NCBI GenBank assembly: GCA_036850595.1
Contig: CM072156.1
Coordinates: 15,820,326-15,884,325, forward strand
Direction: 5' to 3'
From: Rhyacichthys aspro
Lineage: Eukaryota; Chordata; Actinopteri; Gobiiformes; Rhyacichthyidae
Length of the DNA stretch: 64,000 bases
Part shown: piece after piece, positions 12,861 to 23,629 of the stretch
Layout of the letters: every line of letters starts with the position of its first letter
How positions within the stretch are numbered: position 1 is the first letter of the stretch
Notes under the pieces: generated by a model
Database searches by the model: none
The model's input: the letters and a program-made list of their open reading frames with translations, nothing else
What the model was told of the DNA's origin: nothing
Made by a program: the position numbers and the translations under genes

Positions 12861-13149
12861 AAGAAACTTGTGCACCATTTCAAACATACCTGTATAAAAA
12901 ACAACTTCTCCAAGCCTTGCAAGTGTTGGGTCACAATGAATGCCATTTTGGTGCTGCAGATGAATAAAAGTTTCTTGTCATAGCTTCTTTTATTCTGAAA
13001 ATGGTTTATAGCGTTTGACTTTAAATATTCCGGTTATATTTATCCTTTTCCTTGCTCTTAAAATGAAATTACCATTGTACTGTAATGCATAATTAGATTA
13101 TAATTACATACCTATTTTCTGGCTGCTTTTCACTGACCACTGTATGAGG

Positions 13150-13371
13150 CTCCTCCTTTTTTCTATAATACATGTAGTGGGTGGAGCTGACAACGGGGAA
13201 AGCCGTGCAGAGAGCGCATAGGTAGCTGTGCCTTTAAGAAGCCACTGCCTGAGCTGTGTATGTTGGTTTTATTACTCAGTGCATCTTCTGCTCCATCACC
13301 AGGCGCCACATCCTGGCAACTTCCCTCCGCACCGCGCCGGCGTTACACATGAGAGACTCGCAGCAAAATCG
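13150..13371 (+). promoter_or_regulatory. Probable slc7a4 promoter and non-coding first exon
   Basis: A TATAATA string occurs near 13163. GC-richer DNA follows, ending at 13371 in a good donor (G followed by GTAAAG). The matching acceptor is TTGCAG at 14075-14080, which would begin a second exon at 14081 carrying the start codon at 14163. This would place a 709-bp intron in the 5' untranslated region. It is inferred from splice consensus and spacing only, and the true transcription start is unknown. Confidence 0.45.
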
Positions 13372-14162
13372 GTAAAGCGATTATTGAATTTCTTTATTCT
13401 CTCTTAATCTCTATTATCACGAGCCATTTTGTCATGACCAAGGCTATGCTATGTTAGATAACAACACCTGACTCGCTCACATAGTGTGCGATGCGGCTGT
13501 GCGCCTTGGCTACATTCATTAGTAGGATACACCAACGAGCGTTCAGCCGTTTCCATTTTGTTATAAAATATTCATTTGATATTTAAAACGGCGCTTATTT
13601 TATTCTTTGTCTACTATTTCCACGACAGGGTAGGGTTCATGCATGCGCAATGATGATACAAAAGAAAAACAATTCGTGCTTTTGTGCGACAGCAGTTTTA
13701 TTTCTAGTGCGGAATAAAGCGTTACGTAATGATAGCAGGCTATAGAGGAGTCGCCATATGCCGCCGAGGGCAGGATGTGGCACGCTTTGAGTTCAGCCCC
13801 ACGGTAAATTTCATCGGTATCTCAGACAATAAAAGAAGCCTGTCGTCTACTGCACTCATTACGGTTTAATTTATTAAACGTGCTTTAAATGACGTGGGTT
13901 GGAGTTTATTCAGTGCTTTGAGCTGCTGAACTTACTGAACTCAAATAGAGGTGGACTGTAGACCTGTTTTGAATGTTATCTTAGAATTGTGTGGCATGTC
14001 AGGTTAGTTCAGCGCATGACAAAACCCTAATTCCTCTAATTTTGTATATGAACTTGTCTTTACTTCTACTTGTCTTGCAGATCACCTTCATAGAAAGCTA
14101 ATGGATCCGGTGTGACTGTTTCCACATCTGACTGTCCTGTAAGCCTGTCTAACCTTGTCACT

Positions 14163-17100
14163 ATGGCAACCTGTCAGAGAGGATGTGCGCCAGCTGTGCG
14201 CCTATGTCAGAAACTGAACCGACTCAAGACATTAGAAGAGGACATGATGGCCACGTCACTAAAGCGCTGTCTGAACACTCTGGACCTGACACTGCTGGGA
14301 GTTGGTGGCATGGTTGGCTCCGGCCTCTACGTCCTGACTGGCACCGTGGCCAAAGACATGGTTGGACCTGCTGTCATCATATCCTTTATTTTTGCAGGTT
14401 TCGCGTCTCTATTGGCAGCCTTTTGTTACGCTGAGTTTGGAGCACGTATTCCTAAGACAGGATCAGCCTACATGTTTACCTATGTGTCTGTTGGAGAAAT
14501 CTGGGCCTTTCTTATTGGTTGGAACGTAATACTGGAGAATATGATCGGTGGGGCCGCTGTGGCACGAGCATGGAGCGGGTATTTGGACTCCATATTTAAC
14601 CACGCCATCCAAAATTTCACAGAGACACACATTATGAAGTGGGACATTCCCTTTCTTGCTCATTATCCCGACGTATTAGCAGCAGGAATTCTTATAGTTG
14701 CCTCACTCTTTATTTCTTTTGGAGTCCAAGTGTCGTCTTACCTCAACCACATCTTCTCGACCATAAGCATGGCTGTCATTGTTTTCATCTTGATCTTTGG
14801 CTTTATCCTTGCTGAACCAGCTAACTGGAGTCAGAAAGAAGGAGGTTTTGCACCATTTGGGATGTCTGGAATACTGGCAGGTTCAGCCACTTGCTTCTAT
14901 GCATTCGTTGGCTTTGATGTGATTGCTTCATCCAGTGAAGAGGCAAAGAACCCCCAGAAAGCTGTACCAATCGCCACAGCCATCTCCCTTGGACTAGCAG
15001 CAACAGCGTACATCCTGGTGTCCACAGTACTGACACTGATGGTGCCATGGCATACACTGGACCCGAACTCAGCTCTGTCAGACGCTTTCTTTCGCCGCGG
15101 TTACAGTTGGGCTGGAATAGTAGTGGCAGTAGGCTCCATTTGTGGTGAGTATCATTTAACAAATATATGCATAAGTGAACTGGCCAGTATTAAGAATATT
15201 ATGTGAAAATAATATGAAGTGCAATAAGTGAATTTTCTCTTGGGTTAGAATCTAATAATACATTGTTTTGGGTGAAAATCTTTGAACAAGATAATCATTC
15301 AGTACGCACTTAACATAAAAAGGTTTGATTGCATAATACAGAGCCATAATTATTAAATTATTAAATGAGCCTTAACCTGTAAATGTAAGTCAAGTATGCA
15401 AATTGAGCAGCTTTCTTTATACCAATGTTATTTTGCCATCCACAGACTTTTCCTGACTCTGTTTACTGTTGTCATGACATGAAAAAAATGGTAATTAGAT
15501 TGGTCATGAAAAAGTCCAAACAACAAAGGTTCAAAGCTCCCCAAATATGTTTTGCGATGCATTGAAAACTTTTTAGGCTGCCGTTTTTATGACAATAATA
15601 CTGTACCTCCATGGCTTCAAATGACTTCCTTGTTTATTGTTGCTATAGTTACACAATGTTGGTGGAGTAATACTGTACAGAAGTGTATAAAAATGGTTTT
15701 GTGCCTCCATCAATAAGGCAAACCTAACTCTCTGAATAACACTTAAATTTAAATAATATGGAAGTAATAACCTTTTTTGAAAGTTTAATCATTCCAATTC
15801 ACTCTGAATATTATCTTCTTCAAACAAGATTTTGTTCGCCCAAGGTAACAATTTTGTGCACACAAGTAAGACAACTTTTTAGGGGCTCCATAGAAATCAT
15901 ACCCTTTTCATCAAATATATTGGCACACACAGCAGGGAAGTCTGGAATATTAAAGCAGGATTTTGATATTTTGAAATTAACACTAGAAATTCCTTCCATT
16001 CCACACCTATGTCCATCTTGAACAGTGTACAATGGAATGGATTTGTGAATGAAATTTAATGATGTACAGATAGATTTACAGATAAATGTACCTGTAAAAC
16101 AATTTCTCACTGCCTGTTTTTCCCAATTTTCCTTCTTTATTTACTCGGGAAGAATGTGTTAATACTATATGTATAATATTGTTTTTTTCTATTTTTAGCT
16201 ATGAACACTGTGCTGCTCTGTAACCTCTTCTCTCTCCCTCGGATTGTGTATGCAATGGCTGAGGATGGTTTGTTTTTCTCCATTTTTGCACGGGTCAATC
16301 CAGTCACCAAAGTTCCTGTGAATGCCATCCTGGTTTTTGGCTTTTTTATGGCCATTATGGCTCTCATCTTTGATCTTGAGGCCCTGGTTCAGTTCCTATC
16401 CATTGGCACTCTTCTGGCGTACACCTTTGTGGCTGCCAGTGTTATTGTGCTGCGCTTCCAACCTGACAAAACCATATCCAAGAATGGCACATCTCCCAAC
16501 CCAAATGCAGAGCCTTCCCCAGCGCCCTCAGAGTCTCAGACCATAACAGAGGACAGTGGTGAGCTCAAGCAGTATGAGTCTTTCTCCGATAAACTCCAGT
16601 TGGTGGAAAGACAGAAGACAGGAGAGCGACGTGGGGCAGGGCAGCTGAAAGCCCGCTGGGAACCATACCTTGGCCGTTTGCTGGGAGACTTTGAACCAGG
16701 TGAAGTGGTGGCCTTCTGCGTGCTAATTCTCCTAGTCAGCGCCGTGTCTCTCTGTGCTGTGCTGGTATTTGGAAACAAACCACTAGAGCTACCGGTCTGG
16801 AGCTACACAATGCTGCTGGTGATTTTTAGTTTAGCTTTTGTTGTCAGCCTGGCTCTCATATGGATTCACGAGCCTCAAAAAGATGCCAAAACATTCCAGG
16901 TGAGTTATAAGATGCGTTTTTATGCAAACAAAAATAAATGCAGATTCTACATGATTTACTACAGAAGTATGACTGGTGCATTTACCATTGCACAGGTACC
17001 TCTGGTTCCATTAACTCCAGGTGCCAGTATCCTCACCAATGTGTTCCTCATGATGAAGCTCAGTCCTCTAACCTGGGTTCGATTCACTGTATGGATTGCC

Positions 17101-17833
17101 ATAGGTAAGAACGCTACAAGCAGATATATTGTAGATGTATGTCTCATTTTTATGAGTTTGAAACATGCCCTTCGTTTTATAGTAGTTTTAAGTTGAGAAG
17201 GAAGATTAACCGAGTGCTTTACTCTTGTGGACATAGATCAATGGTGCTCATGCAGCACTATTTGTCCTGTCACTAAGGGTATCACCAGGGTAACTAGATT
17301 ATGTGCATTAGCTCAAGGCTTTTCTCCAACAGTAAACCATTTAAACATGACTGTCAGGCTGCTGCAGGTTAACAAGATGCACACAAGTGGAACATTACAC
17401 TTGACAGTCTCGGGGCATGCTTTCCCAAGGGAAAGTGAGAGCTAGTTTGTATGGGGAATATTTCATATAAGGGGAAGAAGAAAAGAGAAATTATTTAAGG
17501 TAGCACATAATTAATGTATTTTTAATAATATGACTGCAACGTTTGTGGAAGGTGTTAAAAGTAGCATGACACCATATTGTTCTCATTGTTGATATGGTCA
17601 TGTGTTCATGCTGTGTCCTAGGTCTCCTGGTATACTTTGGCTATGGGATCTGGCACAGTAAGGAGGGAAAGCGGGAGCTGCAGCCCAAAGACATGGCCGC
17701 CCGTTATGTGGTACTACCCAGCGGCAGCCTAGTAGAGACAGTCCAGTCTGTCCAGCCCGATGGACAGGTAGACGCCTCAGCCCCACACATTAACACTGGA
17801 CCCACAGTTGAGGAGTATGTGGACAAGAGATGA
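14163..17833 (+). CDS. slc7a4: Solute carrier family 7 member 4 (CAT-4), orphan cationic amino-acid transporter relative
   Basis: Four coding exons (14163-15144, 16199-16899, 16996-17104, 17622-17833) give 667 residues in consistent phase. The protein belongs to the CAT branch of the APC superfamily, multi-pass membrane proteins of about 14 segments. SLC7A4 itself has no well-proven transport activity when expressed alone. Diagnostic blocks are RLCQKLNRLK, LDLTLLGVGGMVGSGLYVLTG (substrate-site helix 1), YAEFGARIPKTGSAY, WNVILENMIGGAAVARAW, EGGFAPFG, CFYAFVGFDVIASSSEEAKN and SICAMNTVLL. The cytosolic C-terminus has ARYVVLPSGSLVETVQ, like the human protein. I chose MATCQRG at 14163 rather than the in-frame ATG at 14112, because homology to the mammalian N-terminus starts there and the upstream 17 residues resemble nothing in the family. 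The gene is convergent with ccdc157. Confidence 0.96.
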
Positions 17834-19471
17834 TGTGTGAGCACAAATAGTGATTACTACTGCCTGGTATTATCTGTTGTCTGCCACTCTTAGGCATTAT
17901 AACTCTTCTATCTCACTCCCTTTAGTGTGTGACGGCCTGCCACAGTTTGTACTTGTTGCTATACGCAAATGTAAGCACACAACAGGATGAGATGCTTGCT
18001 CTGTGTCTCTTTGTGATATTTGTATATCTTGTAATACTCGAATGTACAGTAGAGAGCTTTATTAACTGCCCTGTAAAACCAAGATTCAGAGTTGTCTTCT
18101 GCCCTGAGATCTGCTTTTCTCCTGCAACTGGCCAGTTTGTAGTTCATACACTGCTTTTTATCATCATTCTTTTGTTAAATGTCATGGATGTTTTTCTTAA
18201 GCACAAAACAGTTTAACTCTCTGCAAAGTGAAACATATCCAGAATATTCTCTTTCAGTCACACCTTTTTCTCTTGTACCCTTCTAGATTGTCCCACTTTA
18301 TAAATCACAGTTATCATTGCTAATATTTACCGTATTTATTAAACCATGTATTCATTTATTACTTTTTGTTACCTTTACCAGTCTAATGTAATTACTCGTC
18401 TCTGTCATATTGTTACTCTGCCTTTTAGGCAAAATATGCTGCACAGACAAATTTTTCCTTTTTCTTTTATTTATATCTCCATTATGAATATTTTTTCTTT
18501 TCCAAATGTCATACAAGTTACTAATTAGTTGCTGAAAAGTGCAGCTTTTGCGATGTTTGGAACATTGTTAAAACCCTATTTTTATAATGTCATCATCTTT
18601 ATGCTGATGTCAATGGTTTCAGTCATTTATTTCCTTTGAATCTGTTTTTGTGAAGTATTATTTGCATGTATATCTTTCCCAGTCTCCAACTTTTCTCAAC
18701 TTCTCTTTAAATTAGGACTGATATGACTGATTTCATTAAGATATTCAATCCATTTGTTTAAGTCTTATTACTGCTTACTATATTTAGTGTTTAGATACAT
18801 AATACAAAGCCAAGCACAAACATACTGAGCTCACACAGACAATGATGCTGTGTGTCAGGGTGGGAGTGTTTCATCTCTGTCTGGCCTCTGTAATCCCAAC
18901 AGATTTGCAGCAGTCCCTAGTTTGACCTAGATTAGAAAAAGGCACATATGTGAAAAAAACTGACAACATTCCCACAACCTACTTTAATTACTTAACAATG
19001 TCAAGTAAAAATCCTTTCATTTTATTTTACTGTTTGCGTTTGCATGTGTGACTTAAGAAACCAATAGCCTTAAATACATAATGAGTACAGATTTCTAAAT
19101 GTTTTTTCATGTTAGGTCAAAGCTTTGAAATGTTTATTAACAACATTTGACACCAAATCTACAGTATACGGCAGAGAATGTACAAAAGACGACTTCTAGT
19201 TGAAATGGTTTGGCTTTTAGAAGAAGAGAACTGTGCACACTGTTCAGAAGTTTATTGTAGTGTTATTCTGTTGTTATGCTTGTCAGGGCCAGTGGCGTCG
19301 TTGATGCTGTGTTGCTTTTTTGGAGCTCCTCTCACCCCTTTTCTATGTCTTTGGTGGACAGTTAAGACCCAGTTCTCTTCTCACTCAGGAACTGTAATAC
19401 TCTGTACTGCACATTAAAGTCTCCCATATTTCTGTTATGTGTCTGTATAAATGCAAATTTAAACAAATAAA
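17834..19471 (+). other. slc7a4 3' untranslated region with poly(A) signal
   Basis: No coding sequence is visible in these 1.6 kb of AT-rich DNA after the stop codon. An AATAAA at 19466-19471 is a good candidate for the end of the transcript. The open frames here are short and unrelated to known proteins. An earlier poly(A) site cannot be excluded. Confidence 0.5.
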
Positions 19472-19899
19472 TGTTTTGAAGAAGCATTGCCAAAATGTTT
19501 TTGTGTTTATAACTTGCTCTCTGTCTAAAGGTCTTACTCCTCTGTGCTAGGGTAAAATACATACCCAGGACACAGGTTTTATTTTTCCTGTGAGACCCAC
19601 TGAACAGCCAGACAGCCAGTTGAGTTTTTTACTGAATTGAAGGGGACATGATCAAAGGGACTGGAGAGACTGTGTTACTGCTGTGTGGAAATAGAACCAG
19701 CCAACCACTTTTGATGACTAAGCGTGAGAATTGCTAAAAAAAAACGATTGCTTTGTCATGCATGTAATACTGAGTAAAATGGGGGCATCTGTGTCACCGG
19801 GTAAGAGAGCTTAAGACAATTCATGTTACATGCTTGATGTATCAACCTGTCCCCCTGAGGTCATTAGGAGGCTTTAATGTCAAATCATCCGGAGTGTTA

Positions 19900-19932
19900 A
19901 TATTCTGTGAATGTTCTGTGAATGTTCTGTGA
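19900..19932. repeat. 11-bp tandem repeat, three copies
   Basis: ATGTTCTGTGA is present in two exact copies (19911-19921 and 19922-19932), preceded by a copy with one change (19900-19910, ATATTCTGTGA). It lies in the spacer between the convergent genes slc7a4 and ccdc157. Confidence 0.85.
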
Positions 19933-20137
19933 ATGGACACAGTGTTTGTTTGTGCTCTATCTGCACTATTGCACCTGTTGTTTTTTGTATTTTGACATAT
20001 CGTGCACTAACTTGACTCCACCCTTTTCACATGGAAATTGTTTGTCAAACTTGGAACCGTGAAAACCAGTTGTTTACTCAGAAACAGGTCTGATTAGCAT
20101 TAAAACAACAAGTTCATTTGCATTTATTTACATGACG

Positions 20138-20143
20138 TTTATT
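20138..20143 (-). terminator. ccdc157 polyadenylation signal
   Basis: TTTATT on the plus strand is AATAAA on the minus strand, 93 bp past the ccdc157 stop codon. A second copy lies at 20123-20128. The ends of slc7a4 and ccdc157 are then about 670 bp apart, tail to tail. Confidence 0.5.
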
Positions 20144-20235
20144 ATAAATGTTAAGGCACATAATAAATAATAATGATAGTTTAGACTGCATGTGTACAAA
20201 AAGATGCACAGGTAGCTTTTTGTTTCTAGGCTTTT

Positions 20236-23200
20236 TCATTTTCTCCTCTGTTTGAATGTGCTGGACTGAAAGAGCACAGAGGAGCTGTGCATGTTATTTC
20301 GAGTTTTAGCAGCAGTGGAGCCGGCGCCGAGTTGGAGGGTTTGAAGGTGAATTTGTGGAGAGGAGGGGGAGGCAGCAGACATTCGATCCTCTGATCCAGC
20401 TGATTTCAGGCCACTTTCTCCTGCTGCTTCCTTCCTGTTGTTACTGTATCCCGGCCTCAATGCACTGCCTCTCTGCCTGCAACAGCACCAAGGGGAAATA
20501 AGGCAACAGCAGCGTGTCAGTGAATAATTTATAGCAGTGTGTACTGCATTGTGTAACATTTTCAATATATATCTGACTCATTATCGAATTAAATGACTTA
20601 CAATGTGCTGCTTTGTGTTGGACTTTTTACATCTATTGCACTGGACAAGTTTTTCCACGGTTGTTGTAGTTCCTGTTAAAAAATCATCAATGTAATATGA
20701 TCATTTGTGTGTTCATCTCTCATTTTACATCTCATTTTCCATGGAACAAATCAGCAAACAATACTAGTGGATAAAATTTCACATTTCTTACACCATTCCA
20801 CTGTGCTTTGTCCTTCAGCTTCACAAGGCTCCTGTGCAGAGTATTGTTCTCCTGCTCCAGAACTTGTATACGAACAGAATTAGCCTGCAACTGTTGCTCC
20901 ATATCCAAAATCACATTTCCTGTGCCTTTTAAAACACAAAAACATTTTCATTATGGAAATAGTTATTATTTATTCAAGTTAAGTTACATCAGTACAAAAA
21001 TATGTTTTACTTTGTGGTTGGGCATGAGGCAGACTGAGCTCTGGAAAAGCCACCAACAGTCGCTCTCTCTCTTTACAAGCTTTCACGTATTGTTTAAGTT
21101 CAGCCATGGTGGATGTCAGATCACTTATCTTTGCTTCGAGTGTCTCCTTCTCATTTTGAAGTTTTAAACAGGAGTCCTGTTGTAAAGAGATGCAACAAGA
21201 TACTAGCTCTAAGCCGAGCAGCAATCACTGGCTTAACACGGGACAGGGCAAAAAGTAAAGTGGAACATGAAAAGATCATTTGTAAAAGTTAAAGATTTTA
21301 TTATTTAATGGACTATACCTGCTGTTGAGTGAGCTTAGCCTGTAGTTGATCTTTCTCTTCTGACGTCTGTTGTATCTGATTGTGGAGCTTGATCTGTCTC
21401 TCTTCACTTTCTCCCAGCTGCCTCTGCAACTCCTCACACTCTTCATCGAGAATGTCCACCCGTTCCAAAAGAGATTTCTGTTTTGCCTGCATCGACTTAT
21501 GATATGAAATTGTTTTTGAAGTTGTTACATAATTGTCCCAGATTGCCAAGGCCAATATCTGAGCATGAAGTCATTTGTTGTGATGGAGACTTGCCTCTTG
21601 CTGGCGACACGCACTGTGGTATTTGGCCTTCTCTTTGTCAAAACAGAGCTGAACTTCAGAGGTTTCACTTTGTAACTTGTGGATCTCATCGCGCAGTTGA
21701 CAGCAGTTTTCTTTTTCTTGTTGCAGGTTTCTGACTTTCTCCTGAAGCAAATCTTTTTCAGTCTCTGTTGCAAAATAAATGTATAATTTCTGTTTTATGT
21801 GCATGGTTAACAACATTAAGACACATTTGCACAATTTGGATTCCATACAAATAAACAGTAGAAAAAGGTTTAATATATCTCTATAAATAGAAATGAAGGA
21901 CTTACTCAGGGCTTTAATAGTATCTTGTTGGACTGTTACTTTCTCTGTCAGGTTCGAGTTTCTTTCCTCCAAGGACAAGGTTTCTGTTACAAGAAATGTC
22001 ATATTTATTAAAAATGCTATTTTGCTGAATACAGAACAGTATTCGTGTCATTTCACTGCACCTCTTTTGCTTTTTTGTTGCTCCTCTAGTCTCCTCTGCT
22101 CTAATTCTTTTGCAGATCTCTGTGTCTTTTGCAGTGAAAACTCAAGTTGGACTATAGTGGCCTGGTTATTCTCCATCTTTTCTTTGAGTTCTTTCTGTAG
22201 TCTTTTCATGTCAGACTTAAATTGATCTCGCTCTGCCTCTACAGCCAATAGTTTGGCCTTTAGAGGCTCTACTGTACCACGCACATCTTGTAAATGTTTG
22301 GCCAGACGCCGCATGTCCCTCCACTCTTCAGTGGCCCATTGGGCAAAGTCACTTGCAGTCATATGGCCCGGCTCCACAGTGTCCTGCACAGCGGCTAAGA
22401 GTGGCTGCAGTGAGGAGGGCAGCCCTTCACTCCGAAACAGCTCTATCAATGCATCTCCTGTCTTTCTCAAAACAGACTGCACTTGATAACAAGCGTCACA
22501 GGGAACAAGACATGATTCAAAGGTCTGGCAGCCCACATTTTGACAGTCCACTTTAGGAAAACATAGAGTGGTCTTTGTGGGGCTTTGTAGACAATAATTT
22601 TGGGGCAGAATCTTCAGGGAACTTGTGGAGGATTTAGCAGATGAGCGGTCTGTGTCACGGTCACTTCCTGAGTGATGTGTGACAGATGGTAATGATTCTG
22701 TTTCATCACAAAAGGTCTGTTTTTTCTCTCTGTAGGGACCCTGATGAGCAGAATCAAAAGGTATAGTAAGCAAAGTGGCTCTAACTAACAATACAGAAAT
22801 AAGTGCAGATAAATTATTGACCTACCTTAAAAGTAACCAAATTACTCCAGTAATTTCTGACAACTAGACCAAGAGATATGCATCCTTTCTCTTGAGTTTG
22901 GTTTCTATTAAAGTTGCTCTTTAATTGATCCACAAAAAAATTAAAACTTTGTAGAAGAAGCAACACTCTAGTTTTTACAAAGAGAAAAACAATATGGTGA
23001 GACTATCTACACAGTAACAAAAGACAACAGGCTTGTTTGTATAGTACCTGTCGATCACCAGCTCCAGTAAAACAATGTGGGAGTGCTGATTGAATGCATC
23101 ATCTCCGTCTATAAAGTCGTACTGCTCCAGCAGTGCGACCATGTCCAGATTACAAGACAGTTTGTCCGGGAACTTCCAAGAGGAAAAGCGCACGGGGCCT

Positions 23201-23295
23201 GTTCTGGAAAACACGTCTAAGATGGCTCCTTGTAAGTCCACCAAATCTTTTCTCAGGCTCTCGATACAGTCCTGACGACCTAAGAACTGAGTCAT
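20236..23295 (-). CDS. ccdc157: Coiled-coil domain-containing protein 157
   Basis: Ten minus-strand exons (23295-23048, 22967-22826, 22740-22062, 21983-21906, 21764-21595, 21495-21319, 21176-21011, 20925-20792, 20672-20602, 20476-20236) give 701 residues in consistent phase; human CCDC157 is about 750. The N-terminal block has LGRQDCIESLRKDLVDLQGA, SRTGPVRFSSWKFPDKL and LDMVALLEQYDF. A Cys-containing block SCLVPCDACYQVQSVL follows near residue 180. A long coiled coil runs from about 240 to 560, including CKERERLLVAFPELS, and the tail is Ser/Pro-rich and basic. The start MTQFLGRQ matches the mammalian MAHLLGSQ position; an in-frame ATG farther upstream (23385) has no homology. The family has been tied to the secretory pathway and spermiogenesis, so this role is known only by homology. 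Exon 5 to 6 uses a GC donor. It is head-to-head with sf3a1. Confidence 0.93.
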
Positions 23296-23629
23296 GACTG
23301 GATAACAACTATACCATCTCAATAAGATATCCCAGCCATCATTAGTAAGTGGGTGTAGCTTGTTGTCATGATGTCTCCTTGGCAACCATCCGGAAGAACT
23401 GCAAGTCCCTTGATGCCTTGCGTCAAACTCGTTGCCGGAAGTACTAGGTCGCCATTGCAGAGGCTACGAAGAAAGCACGACGCAGTAAGTATTCAAATAC
23501 GACTACTTTAATGTCTTGGTGTTAAACACTTTTGTTAGAAAGAGTGGCAGTACGTATGCTTTATTAAATGAAAATCTATTGATTTGGTTTGTTGTTGCAG
23601 GAAACGTCCAGGTTTAAATAAATACAGCC
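23296..23629. promoter_or_regulatory. Bidirectional promoter of ccdc157 (-) and sf3a1 (+)
   Basis: The two start codons are 334 bp apart and the region includes the sf3a1 first, non-coding exon (ending 23484 at a GTAAGT donor; next exon from 23601). It contains a perfect RFX X-box GTCTCCTTGGCAAC (23373-23386), two ETS-type CCGGAAG cores (23390-23396 and 23435-23441), and a YY1-like ATGGCG on the minus strand (revcomp of 23450-23455). No TATA box is seen. This is the usual make-up of a housekeeping bidirectional promoter. The same gene pair is head-to-head in human. Confidence 0.7.
23373..23386 (+). promoter_or_regulatory. RFX X-box motif upstream of ccdc157
   Basis: GTCTCC-TT-GGCAAC fits the X-box consensus RYYNYY-N(1-3)-RRNRAC at every defined position. 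It lies 78 bp upstream of the ccdc157 start codon. RFX factors bind X-boxes in promoters of ciliary and spermatid genes. Binding here is an inference. Confidence 0.55.

Noticed and set aside
12656..12967. 103-codon open frame between dgcr6 and slc7a4
   Set aside because: It runs across the SINE body and tail and has no protein resemblance.
14112..14162. Earlier in-frame ATG for slc7a4
   Set aside because: Mammalian homology begins at MATCQRG; the upstream 17 residues look like 5' untranslated sequence.
23296..23385. Earlier in-frame ATG for ccdc157
   Set aside because: The added 30 residues have no counterpart in the family and overlap the promoter motifs; the ATG at 23295 matches the mammalian start.
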